Shown: piece after piece, positions 52,748 to 64,000 of the stretch
Layout of the letters: the number at the start of each line of letters is the position of its first letter
Numbering within the stretch: the first letter of the stretch is position 1
Assembly (NCBI GenBank): GCA_022885665.1
Contig: JAGQDJ010000023.1
Coordinates: 124,001-188,000 of the forward strand
Source: Triops longicaudatus
Taxonomy: Eukaryota > Arthropoda > Branchiopoda > Notostraca > Triopsidae
Direction: 5' to 3'
DNA: 64,000 nt
Position numbers and translations under genes: made by a program
The notes under the pieces: model-generated
What the model was told of the DNA's origin: nothing
The model's database searches: none
What the model saw: the letters and a program-made list of their open reading frames with translations, nothing else

Positions 52748-55700
52748 CGTTGTGATTGAATTTTATGGGCGCCGCGAGATTCCAAAAATTTCGACGGAAA
52801 TTAAGTTAGTACAAGTATCTTTTTGAAACATGTGCAACCAATGTGTGGTTGTTTCTATCAAATATAAATAATTTTAATTTTTACTTATAATTAGGAATGA
52901 GTTAATTGCCGGAGATTGCGGGATTTGAGTCTCTGGAAATAAATTAGTATTAATTTGGTTTCTGAGTAGATGTAGTTATGTAAGTGTAACGATATTATTT
53001 CTTTTTTTTTGCGAAGGAAGTAATTAAGATGTGATTTATCTTCGATTTGCATTGGGCCCAAGAGACTGGGACTTCGAAGAGGAAAAACTATTATGTAAAA
53101 ATATCATTTTATCGATTTTCGTTTTACAGGCTACGAAATCCTGTTACCCCAGTGGATTTGTATTTTGAGTATTGATCCTTTTTTGCCATTACGAGTGATT
53201 TTTTTTTAAGTCGTGGAGGAAGACAACACAATGCTATTTTAGCACACATTTGGGGACTTTAAAGGTTCGGAATACTGTAAGCCAGGCCACCGTTTCTGTC
53301 GTTATGATGACTCTTGGGAGGTCCATTGGTTTGAAATTTGTTGGTCTCCTCCGGAAACCTTGGTTCACAGCAGCAGGCGATCACACTGGGCCGGTAATGA
53401 GCGTTCGATGTAAGGATTCAAGGTACATTATCGCTGACAGGCTTCTCTCACACGTTGTGCCTACGAAGCCCAAGTGGAACGGTTTGCCCGTGCGAAAAGA
53501 GGTGCCAAGTGATTGTTGTTGCTTGTCCAATCGGAGCCCGGGAGCGTGAATTAACTATAAATGTAGCCTATTGTTTGCCGCCTGCTATGCTCTATCGCGC
53601 CTGAACCCAAGGCCTAAACATATGATTAAAAAGGAGAAAAGGGTGTTGCTATTGATGAAGCTTTTGTTATAAAGTGTTCAACGCTGTGCGTATGTGAAAA
53701 TCGACGGGAAAGGGGCGAAAAATCATGAAGCAGGATGATGAGTAAGGAGTCGAACTGAAGACCCCCTAGGATTTTCCATTCCAAGACCCCTGCCAAGTTT
53801 CGGCCTTCCGGAATGCCAATGCCGACCGTGCCAAGAAGCAGCGTGAAGCTACAAGACACGACTCCATATTTTATAATGAACATCGAAGATCGAAAAAATA
53901 GCGGAAGCCTGACAGGTTTGTAGTACATTAGCGAAGATCTCTTAGCTCTTGTCGCCTGTCTCGCGAGCACGCTGCATGGTTGTACTGCCAACATGTGTTG
54001 CGTATCTATAGGCCCAGATTACGCCTTAAATGAACATATTCGTCTGCCTCCTTTCTTTTTTGACAGAATTTCACCTCCAGAGCTATCTCGTCTGAATGGA
54101 ATGGAAGCTCATAATTTTACTTTCGCAACGCTAATGTGAAGCTTTCCTACGTGTGAGACAGACGGAGAACTAACAAAAGTGAACTCGATTTTTTTCCGAA
54201 TGGTTAGCCTTATGGGGTATTCAACAAAAGCACTGGAAAGTTCAGGTGCGGAAAGACCGGTCTTTTGTCAAGAACACACGGGAAGCTTCTCTTGACTCCC
54301 CGTCGATCGAACTGAAAAGCCATTTGGTTGGCAATCCCATCCATATAATTGCAAAAAGCATTAAACGAATGGCACATGGGGCACTAAAGAATGGCTTGCG
54401 GTGTCTTTAATTAGCTCCAGTCTGCTGTAGCTGGAAACTACCTGGCATCCGGAGCAGAATCAACTCATATTAAACGTATCTTACTTTGTTTCCCCCTACA
54501 CAAACTTCCAGCTCGGAATCCAGCACGGTAAGTAAAGCTTTTTGGTTATTGTTCTTATTATTAGGAAAGCAATGCTATATATTAAACAAAATAATTTTGC
54601 GTTTGTAAATACCTGTCGGGCAACAATCAAATTTTTGTCCAACTGTACTTATGGCATTGGAAAAGCTCTCTTTGACCAATAGACTTTGTCTGTCAACTTC
54701 GCAAACTAGAAATATCGCCACACGAGTCCCTCGGTAACATACCCTACTGAAAATCAGCCCTTTCCTCTTCCCTCTGAAATGTCAACAAAGATGTTTAATT
54801 GGAGAAAAACGGTGGGGACCCATTTTGTACAGATGGTAGCACTGGGGCAGTCAATTACGCATAGCCCACTTATCTTTGTCTTTGATTTTCAAGGTACGCG
54901 GCCTACCTGTTGGTATAGTTCTTTAGCATTTTGAAGGATCTTGTGTGCCTATCTAAAGAACATCGATAAAGCTACTGTTTGGGAGAACTCTAAGGAGAGG
55001 CTCGAATTCATCCCCTGGAATTTTGTAAGGCAGGGTACTGATTTAGTAGATGTCACCAATTTTCCGTCCGATTTCGTGCTAGAGCAAAGAAACAATCGTG
55101 TTTAACAAGTTTTCCAGTTCATCGTTTCCCATATACGGGTACGGGAAAGGCACTCACGGTGGACGAGAGTCTCTATCACATTAATATTCAAATAGTTGCA
55201 GGACTTAGGAAAGGTAGGCTCGTTTGTCACTTTTTGGTTTGCCGGAGGTCGCCTTAAAACTTGAGGGTCCTTTGGGTTGACAGTACTCACACGTGTGTGG
55301 CTTTTCTAGTTTCGACGTCGTTTTCTGTGTCAGTTTTTTTAAAGAAGGGTCATTGAATACTGCTACCCATTGCGAAGCGTGGTTTATCGTTGGCTAGATC
55401 CCTGACGTGCCCTTGCTGACATTCTCTTCTGCTTTTAAATATTGACGTCAGGTGCTTCTTCCAGTTTCTTGTTTCCAGTTCAAGTTGGTTTATTAGAACA
55501 TTGATTGACTCTAAAATGGAAAAGACTCCCAAGGAGCAACATCCCCGGTAACTTTCTCATTATTCGCCATGCATCCCCTAGCAGCCCCCCCTTAAAACTC
55601 CTTTCCTTCCCTCATTGACGTTGCCATGGCTGGCAAATGCTTTTACTCTGCTTGAAAAGGCGGGAAAGGATAAAAGATATAAAGTGCCTTCTCTGGTATC

Positions 55701-57190
55701 GAAGACAGCACGTGCCGTAGCTGATTACTGCTGCACTACCCTCGCCTCTTTTCTTTACCCAACTTCAGTTTGTCCTACGTTGTGCAAAAAATTGTTCAAA
55801 TACAAAGGTTTTCCCAGCAGTTTAAGGCAATATTACAAAGAGTTTTCTGTGACATCTCAAACAACAAATTTTCTGTGCCATTACGTGAAATTAATGGTTA
55901 TTCGACGACGATTTTCAACGTACGAAGAGACAAATACCATGTGCAATCGGAGTGGATGAGTGATGAGTCTTCATACAGTTTCAGGCAGAACACGTTCGTA
56001 ATGCACCCGTTTTTCTCTAGGCTCTGGTGTGTGAACCAAGCTTGGCCCGCGCTGCCTCTAGCACCCCGGCGTTGGGAGTATTAGGTAATAGGGGAATAAG
56101 AAGCCAAGTATGAATTGGGAAGGATGACGTGTCGTAGGTGATAAAAAGAAAGAAAGGAGAAATACGGTGAACGATAGGAAAGTGGAAAAGTCGTATGTGA
56201 TGCGAACGAGTAGACGCAATAGCGTGGTCGAACGTCTTAACCGATTTCCCACGCCACGTTACTCGTTACCGGCCAGATACTTTCGTGCTCACGCTTTATA
56301 CGAATTGGCGTTGAATCCCCATAATGTTTGGTCTTTCTTGAAACTAGTCTGGGACTTATCAGTTCGTTCCTGTTCGGCTCTTGAAGCTTTGCGGTATACG
56401 GTATTCTACGAGATTAAAAGTTGTGGGTGGAGGTGTTAATTTTTTAATTGACGAAATTCCGAACAAAATTGATATTTCAGTTCTTCATCTGTGAAAAATT
56501 TACAAGGAACGCGGCCCCAAACTCCTAACAAAAAGAAAAGTGGAATAACTTCAATCGCAGTCATTTCTTAACACGTGCGATCGACGTGCACCATGAAATT
56601 GACCCACCCATTGTTGTGTCGTACTTGTTATCATTGTTGTGTCTATCATGTTCTTATATTTCGTGTAGTGCTGTACTTACAATGTCGCGTTTTGTAATCA
56701 GTGGCAAAATGTTGAGTAATTATTTGTTAAGTTATTGTGTTTCGTAGTTTTTTTGTTATTGTTACACAAAATATAGTGTTACTTTTACAAAAATTTTTGA
56801 AAAAGAGGTTATGAAAACATCTTGTAAAGTTTTTGAAAACTAGCGATTTTGTTAAATTACAAAGGTTATTGCATTTCACTTTCCAGCGAAAATGTATAAC
56901 GTTTCTACACGAAATTTACTGTATCAGGTGCTGCGCAAACAATGGTTGTAGAATGGCGAAACTTTTTTTAGAGAATACTCATAGCAAACTTCTCGTGCAA
57001 AATTGCTACTAGGATATTTTACTCTCGGTAAAGTCAGCATGTTCCATGTGCTGATACTTGTATGCTGGAAATATATATTAAGTAAACAATCCTTCACTAA
57101 AAACATGTTTCTTAATTATTTGTCGATAGGTACAGTCAGGTATCTTCCGGAGCCCTCTTCAATTCATATACTTAGAAAGAAACGTTCCCG

Positions 57191-57243
57191 AAACAAAAAG
57201 CAAAAAAGCAAAAAGCAAACAAAAAGCAAAAACACAAAAAGCA
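57191..57243. repeat. Degenerate (AAAAAGC)n tract
   Basis: About seven irregular units of A-runs followed by GC or C over 53 bp. Its translation gives Lys/Ser/Gln strings that should not be taken for protein. Confidence 0.85.
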
Positions 57244-57960
57244 GTTCCGCGACCTGCGAAACTGCAGTTACAGTGAGAAATTTGGCTGCTCCTCGATGCC
57301 ATGTAGTTAGCAATAGGCCGTTTGTTTCGGCTACTTTTGCCCAGTAATTATTAGTGTGCACATTTTATTCCCCGCCTCCTTGAGAGCTTTCTGCTAAGGA
57401 TCTTTCGACTGGTGTTCGTGCTCTTATAACATCAGACTTGGGATTCCCTATAACTTCTCGACAGATTGGAATTTCCTAGTTTTTCTTGACGACATCCACT
57501 ACGTTGTGAGATTTTTATTTCACGTTCTGCTCGACCTTGCTGCGCAGCTGATATTGTCGAATTAAAGCGTTCATTCTCATCCGAAAACGAACGAAGTGAG
57601 CTGGTTGTCTTCATGATCTGTCGTCCGTGTTGTTTCCATTTCACAGTTTCTATAGGGATGTGTTTGTACGTAGACTAAACTTCAGATCTGTTTAGAAATT
57701 CTTCAGTCCGGGTTCTAGAATAACAATCCTGATTAGCAGCCCGCTGCAAGTCCCTTTGCTTGCGTATGACTAGCATGTCTAAAGCTGGTGCCTATCACCA
57801 CGGTTGCGGGGGATTGTGTGTAGAGACTTGTCTCGTAACGAATTCTGTTGGTATGGGGATGAAACGGATTTAGGTAGAGGCTGACAGGGAGATCTTGCCT
57901 AATTGATGGAGAACGGTTTACCTGTGAGGGTGAACCAACTTGTATGCTTTTTTCGGTTCC

Positions 57961-57984
57961 CTTCTTTCTTTCTTTCTTTTTTTT
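57961..57984. repeat. (CTTT)n microsatellite
   Basis: About four CTTT units running into eight T. Confidence 0.85.
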
Positions 57985-60900
57985 CTCCAACGCGGAACAG
58001 GATATATGAGGAGGACTCTCGGTCGATAAGACATGTCATGTTGGCAAAGATAGCGACATTGAAGAATGGCGGCCGGCAGCAGCGAACGTGGTCTTGCTTT
58101 CGTTTCCGTGAAACTGAGCTCAGGGGGCTAACGCAACACCCAAACATGTATCTAACAACTCGGAACTGTGCTGGACGGCATTCTTAACCTGGGTCGTTAA
58201 CGGAAAAACCCCATAGACCGGCTTGTGCCTTTCTGTATGTGTTGCATTATTTCGTCTTGCTGGAGTCCCACATTCTGAAACCTTAAAATACTGAGAAATA
58301 TTGACCGCCACTGAATCAGCGCTGATTCGTAATCCTGATGAGACAGAGAGTCTAAACAGGTGGCCGCACCTTGTCAAGTAAAAAGTTCGGCCCCTTCTAA
58401 AAGAGAGGCCCACATGCATATGGATGAGTTCCTGGGTTAGTTTTTCGCTTTTCCTTTTGTTCCCCGGAGTTAGAAAATTAACCCGAAACTTTTCTGGATG
58501 ACTTTCCTGTAGCGTACAGTAGTCCGTGGTGGAAAGAAGGGGAACAAAACTTTAACCCCGGTTGCAAATGTCTCCTTGATTTCTTTCCTCTTCCAGAGAC
58601 CCAATCTTTCAACCAAGCTTTCAGACCGGGCTTTTTCTTGTCGTTAGGAAGCGAAGCTACTAGCCAAGTCGTGATTTGCATAAATGAAAACCCCACCAAG
58701 GAAATACGTCTCCTGACTTTCGTCCAATTTAGGGACTTCAATATAGAAACCGTTGTAGTTTAACGAAGCAAGAGAGAGCTTGCATATGTACATGTGCAAT
58801 AGTCATAATTAAAATGGGAAGACGGAATACCATAGACTCAATGCTTATTCTCAACTTTCAGGGCTAAGATGTCAAAATCACGATTGTATTATAAGTGAAA
58901 GTAAAAAAAAGTGGACATGTGAAATTTCCAGCTGTTTTTCGTGCTTCGTTTTGGTTTCTACTTGTATTGTGTTCCGAGAGTTAAATCCAATAGAGTAACT
59001 ATTGCCCTGGGTATCCTAGGAGCTAGTGTTTACTTGGGTAAAGTGAAGAACAGGAGCACAACATAGTTAAGATTAGAAGTTCCTAATGTGCCTCGTACGT
59101 TCCGAGACCATAAGACACTAAAATCAGCCTGGTGGGAAGGACGTCAGCAGCTATGATTTCTCATATGAAAAAGTCAACAACTTTTCGTCGATCTTGTACG
59201 ATAAACTCAAAATATTTTTGTGGATACTTAATAGGTAAAGCCCCATTAATGAGCGATAGAAAATATTCCTGTCTTCATCAAGCGAGTATTCAAATTATTC
59301 TTACCGTGTAAGTAGCACACGCTTTTTGCAAAAGTGACTGTTTCTTTCTTCCTTAGCTTGCGATCTTTTGTGGCACATGTAATAGTAGAAAGTACTCTTC
59401 GTCTTAGTGCTTAAAGCTGGTGGCGCAGCGCTTGAAATGTTATGCTTAAAAGTGTGGATTGACGTGGAACCTATTTTAATAAATTTTCCTAAATTTGGGA
59501 AAACAAAGCGAAAAACAGAAACGAGGCCGTTAATGTCAAGAGAACAGCAAAATCGTAATTTTTTATGTCAATACTATAGTATGAGCGTTACTCGCTACCT
59601 TATGAAATCGTGTTTATGGTATTATATAAAATCTATGTTTTTGGCCTAAAATAAATCCATATCAATGGCTTTGTTTCTAGGGTAGCTTCTGTTAATTGTA
59701 GGATTCAAATTCTCACAAAGCAAAAATAACCATTTCTTAAAAATCATACATTTGTTTGCATCTCCCTCAATCCTTGATTGTTGGTTAGTTCCGTGTCACG
59801 AATTTAGTTTGCGATACTGTACTGTGCTTTGGTTAAAGTTCGTGCTTCTTAACTCGCATGATGAGAGTAAAGCCATACGAGGCGTTTCCACCTCATCTGT
59901 TGCCTTTCGTCCCAAACTCAGGCTTGTGTCCTGCTGTTGTGTTCGTTTTGGTTACTCCGGTTCCTATTGACCGTTAGTTCAGTGGCCAAGGAAAAGAGGT
60001 ATAAACACTGGTTTACCTCTTTACGTACTGTTCGTATTCTTTGTTTACTATAGGAAAACGCTGTATGCCTATGTGGCTCTTCTGCAAAAGACGTCTCTTC
60101 CTGGACTGGACGCATATGCTACTCACATGCACATTTTCTATGGCAGGGTCTGATCTCCCCAATATTGGTCCTTGAGCCAGTCAAGTGAGTGATCCATTGC
60201 GAATCATCAGACTGAAAGATCCTTTCCAAGCCCTCCGACAATATGCCAGCGCTTTATTTCTATCTCACTCAGCTTCCGAATAATCGTGGATGCATCTTCC
60301 AGCAAATCGTCTCGCTTCGAGGCCTCCAGGCTTGGGGTTTCCAGAGTAACCTGGGTTAATTTGCACCTTTTTCTCAAATCAAAACTCCGTCTGTGCCATA
60401 TATAATTAGTTTTAAAATATATAGAAATCCTCCCGAGACTTCTCCGGTACAAATTGGCTTTCACTAATTAAGCCAAACGCTTCCAAGCTGACGTTCTGGT
60501 TCTCTTGCCTATTCTATCTAAAAAGTCCCCTTTAAAAGTTGTACGCGTACCGAAAAAACAACTTCAGCTCTGACTTTTCACTTGGTGTTTGATATGGAAA
60601 TAATCACCGCGTTGGTAGTTTGGTGGCTTAGGACGCTCTTATAAGGTATACCAAGAAAGATTTTATGCTTGGGTATGCATAGAAGTTGGAGAAATGTGCT
60701 TTTACAGTCTGCGTCGGGGGCAAGAAAACTAAAAGTCTGTATAGAACTTTTTATTACCTCCTCTTCACTGTGCGTTCTCTACATTCAATCTCACGGAGCC
60801 CAGTCTTTGGTTTATGAAGAGAAAGAACGAAAAATAAAAGAGCATAATTGTGAGGACATCAACCGAGAGTTGTCTTGAATCTTAGAGAACGATGCTTAAT

Positions 60901-63900
60901 CAGTTTCTACCTTGGAACGCTCTGGCAGGACCCGAGCATACATAGAATCATAAAAGCGCAACAGGGGTTCGTGACATTAAAGTGCGACATAGCACATGTG
61001 TATGATATCAAAAAGCGATCAAAACGTCCCATAAGGCTTCGAATTGTAAGGGAAGTGTCTTATATCAACCGTTCTGATTCCATAACAACATTGAGACTTG
61101 GCGATTGGGAAGTTTCATGTGAAGTTGTAAAAGACGAATAGTTCCCGTACATAGCTGGGGTGTAATTATTCTCTCTGAACTTGTGTCAAGAAGAAAGTAA
61201 GAATGCACGAAGGTCAAAGTCAAACATCGAAAGGTGGTAATGAACCTTCGTGTAGACTCCCTGTTGCCCGTATTGAGAAGTGGTTACAATTACTAAAGTC
61301 AACGCAACAGGGAGTCCCCATTTTCTAGCCCTAGAATGCATTGTTTGTTTCGAATGCAAAAAAGAAAGCTTTTATAGCGAGCGTGAAGGTAAGTTAGGTT
61401 ATCGCGGTTTGGTTGCCGTGATAAGTTTGATGACTAGACGGTCAACTGCCTGCGAGAACTACCAAGGTCATCTTCCGCCAACTCATTATTGGGTTTAAAT
61501 CCTTCTGGGGTAAAATTTCAAACGTTAATAAGAGATTTTGATTGCCAAGTCATCCCCAAGCCATGCTGTATTTTTTTTTCTTTTTTTTCCGGTTTTCACT
61601 TGCCAATGTTTTCGTTTGCACCCTTCTTAAGTTGAAGCGTGCCACTTTTTTGTCGATGACAATAACTCCTGTCTTCCCTCTGCTAATGTTCAAAGCTTGT
61701 GCTTGGCTTCCTTTGAGCAGTATAAACACCCGTCTTTTGTTTGTGATTGTGCATTGTTTCCTTTGCACTATGAAACAATGTAACACTATCACGCTTCGTT
61801 TCCGCTGCTTTTTTGTTTCAAAAATTATAATTGGCTTCAGTTTATTGAGAGCTTATTTTATTTAATAGAAATTTCAAATTAGTGAACTCTTTCGGTTAAG
61901 TTTCTTTTTTTTCGCGTTTCACGTTTGCTCTCCGCATTTTTCGCTTTCATTCTTGACGGTTTTAATTTTTCACCATAACACACTGGAAGAGTTAACCACG
62001 CCTTTGATGTAAGCATAAGCTAATTCGTGAGTAAAGCAGTCGGCTTTTCCTTCCCCAAAAGCTTTTTAAAGAAGCCAAACCTGTTGACATAAACTAATTA
62101 ACCATTCGAGAGCGTTATAAAGCGTGCATAAATCAACTATTTGGCTTGTAAGGCATTTGAAGGACTCCAAAAGTCACTTCACACCTAGCTTGTTCGTGGC
62201 CTTTTGTTAATGATCTTGTTTAATAACAATTGCTCGGGATGTGAAACAAAAAATGAGTCTAAATTGCCAGCTCTGCGACTTGGTACATAACGTTAAGCGA
62301 CTTCCTTGTTTGCAAACCTTAAAAAGAACTGTTTATTAATGAGTTGCACCTATTATGACTTGTCCTCGTCACATTGACTTTTTAAGCTAGTACAACATCG
62401 TGCCACTTTGGAAGCTATAAATTAAGAGCCCGCCATGGAAGACAAAGAGCTTCTGTTGCTATACACCACGAGAAGCTTTTTCGCTTTGGCGCTTGGACAT
62501 GAAATATGAATTTGTTTTCGCTTTAAGCTGTTAAGAAGTAATACAGGCCGCTACTTCTTTCTTTTTTACTTCTCTCCAGGTTCTATTATTTCTTTTCGGT
62601 TCCTAAACACCTTTGCGCCGCTTTAGTGCATTAAAGAAAAAAATCAAGAAAACACTAACCTCTGACGTTATGGTCCCAACGTAGGTTCTAGCAATCCTAT
62701 GAATATATTAGGCCTCAAGTATCTTTCCCTCCTCACTAGATCGTTCTATAATAGGTTTGTGTCCGCTTGGAGACCGTTTAAGGCACCCCATGGAAATGCC
62801 GTAATTAGAACTGGTAATGAGGTTTTCAATATCCTATTTGGCAGCATCAGCAAATGCAAGCAGCTCACGCATAATGAAACGAACAATGAACGACCAGAAC
62901 ACGATTCTTAACACGACTCGCTGCACGCAAAAGTCAACAGTACCTCCCACTTACTATAATGATATCTTTCAAATAGTACCGAACCTGGTTCGTGATCCTA
63001 TAAAGAGACGCAAAAATAAATAATAACGCAGAGGGCCATTACTCGAAAATGTATTTTAACAAGCAAATATTCTCCATAATGACATTTTAACCATAACATC
63101 AAGGCTTACTCTGTGTCTAACATCCTATTGCCCCCTTTGTTTAACCCATTCAAGTTTTCCTAAATTCAAAAATACTCTTATTTCCTGAGTCCGGAAAGGG
63201 ACAAGAAGCGGTGACCATATCACACTTCGTCGCTTACCCGTTGTAGCTTAATCCCAACAAACAACAGTGCAAATTAATTAATTCAGACGTGAACAAACCG
63301 TGGTGAACCGTATTAATAAACAATCCTATATCTTTGAAGGATTTTGAAGCTGCTTTTAAATTGTCCGTATATAAGTGCATAGTTTGCCAGTAATAAAATG
63401 TCTTTCCACACGTTCGAAAGATATTATTGATTGAACCCTAGAGAAAGATTTCTCAGCCATTTTACGCCCTACGAGCAAATTCTCGAATGTATACAAATGA
63501 GCACTATCATAGGATCCTCAGGTTCACGTGGTCTGTTTGAAGGTAAAATCGACCACATTTTGGGAGACCATACTATTCAAGTTAAAGCCGCTCTACACAT
63601 CAAATTAACACACGCATGTAGTGCTGTAGGCTTTAGGTTTTCGTGTTTCAGTATTTTTCCCAATTTGTAATCATTTCAAAAAAGTACTGAAAGTTGAGAA
63701 TTACGGCACGATTTCTAATTTATTTTCGCATTTGGCCTCGCAGACCTCACTTATTGAAAGCTTGTCAACAAATTCACAATAATCAAAGATTATAATTATG
63801 AAGAGAAATTGCTTAGGAATTCAATTTCTGTACAACAATTTACTATAGAGCATACCACAGATCCCGTGACTTCAAACACTTACTTTATAGTGTTAGTCAT

Positions 63901-64000
63901 TTTAAGCTGGCATCCAGTTTACCATGTTAACACCATCACCCACACCGTCGATTTTCTATCCGATGTTGAGCTCTTCGAATTTTCGACTTTATCCAAAGAA

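Larger units (their letters stand above)
52748..64000. other. Gene-free stretch, about 11 kb
   Basis: I recognise no gene, RNA gene or intact element up to the right edge. Open frames reach at most about 122 codons (53626-53994 -). Simple repeats are listed separately. A tRNA-like A box and small hairpin at 59975-60040 lack an acceptor stem and are not called. Confidence 0.6.

Noticed and set aside
53740..53765. Minus-strand AGTTCGACTCC, B-box-like
   Set aside because: No matching A box or cloverleaf could be drawn in the preceding bases.
59968..60049. tRNA-like segment: TAGTTCAGTGG (59975) matches an A box, with a hairpin AGAGGT/ACCTCT and GTTCGTATTC after it
   Set aside because: The putative acceptor-stem halves do not pair and the B box has several mismatches, so no tRNA gene is supported.
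1..64000. CRISPR arrays, operons, riboswitches, rho-independent terminators
   Set aside because: The window is eukaryotic by its introns and gene content, and no regularly spaced repeat array was seen.

Overview
The window looks like nuclear DNA of an arthropod, most likely an insect. The genes are split by very short GT-AG introns (41 to 72 nt, plus one of 221 nt). The two genes I recognise are animal-type subunits of the RNA polymerase II initiation machinery. The non-coding DNA is AT-rich with ordinary CpG frequency and carries a small hAT-like palindromic element. I cannot name the species from sequence alone.

Region 1 (1 to about 3.9 kb) is compact and gene-dense. The + strand holds the 3' part of TAF3 (TFIID subunit 3; bip2 in flies): one long acidic/basic/proline-rich exon entering from the left edge, then five small exons ending in a PHD finger and a lysine-rich tail. 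Sixty bases further on, in convergent orientation on the - strand, is a complete four-exon MED18 (Mediator head subunit, 222 residues). The two stop codons are 59 bp apart, so their 3' UTRs probably touch or overlap. Both products act at the pre-initiation complex: TAF3 reads H3K4me3 for TFIID, and MED18 sits in the Mediator head that contacts Pol II. Just upstream of MED18, in divergent orientation, an open frame (3819-4082) may be the remains or part of a small gene, but its start and frame are unresolved.

Region 2 (about 4.1 to 64 kb) is about 60 kb without any gene I can recognise. Most open frames there are no longer than chance predicts for this base composition. I note three that stand slightly apart: an unbroken frame at 48322-48903, a 78-nt segment at 41762-41839 with good splice signals on both sides, and a frame inside a 380-bp CpG-free patch at 52368-52747. 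The stretch also holds a complete 145-bp hAT-like MITE with 8-bp target duplication (25819-25979), a decayed GGATC-rich palindromic relative (18304-18487), simple repeats, short tandem duplications, several perfect inverted repeats, and one assembly gap of 24 N between a 39-T run and an 11-G run. It could be intergenic DNA or a very long intron of a gene whose exons lie mostly outside the window.

No rRNA, convincing tRNA, CRISPR array, prokaryotic operon or autonomous transposon ORF was seen.
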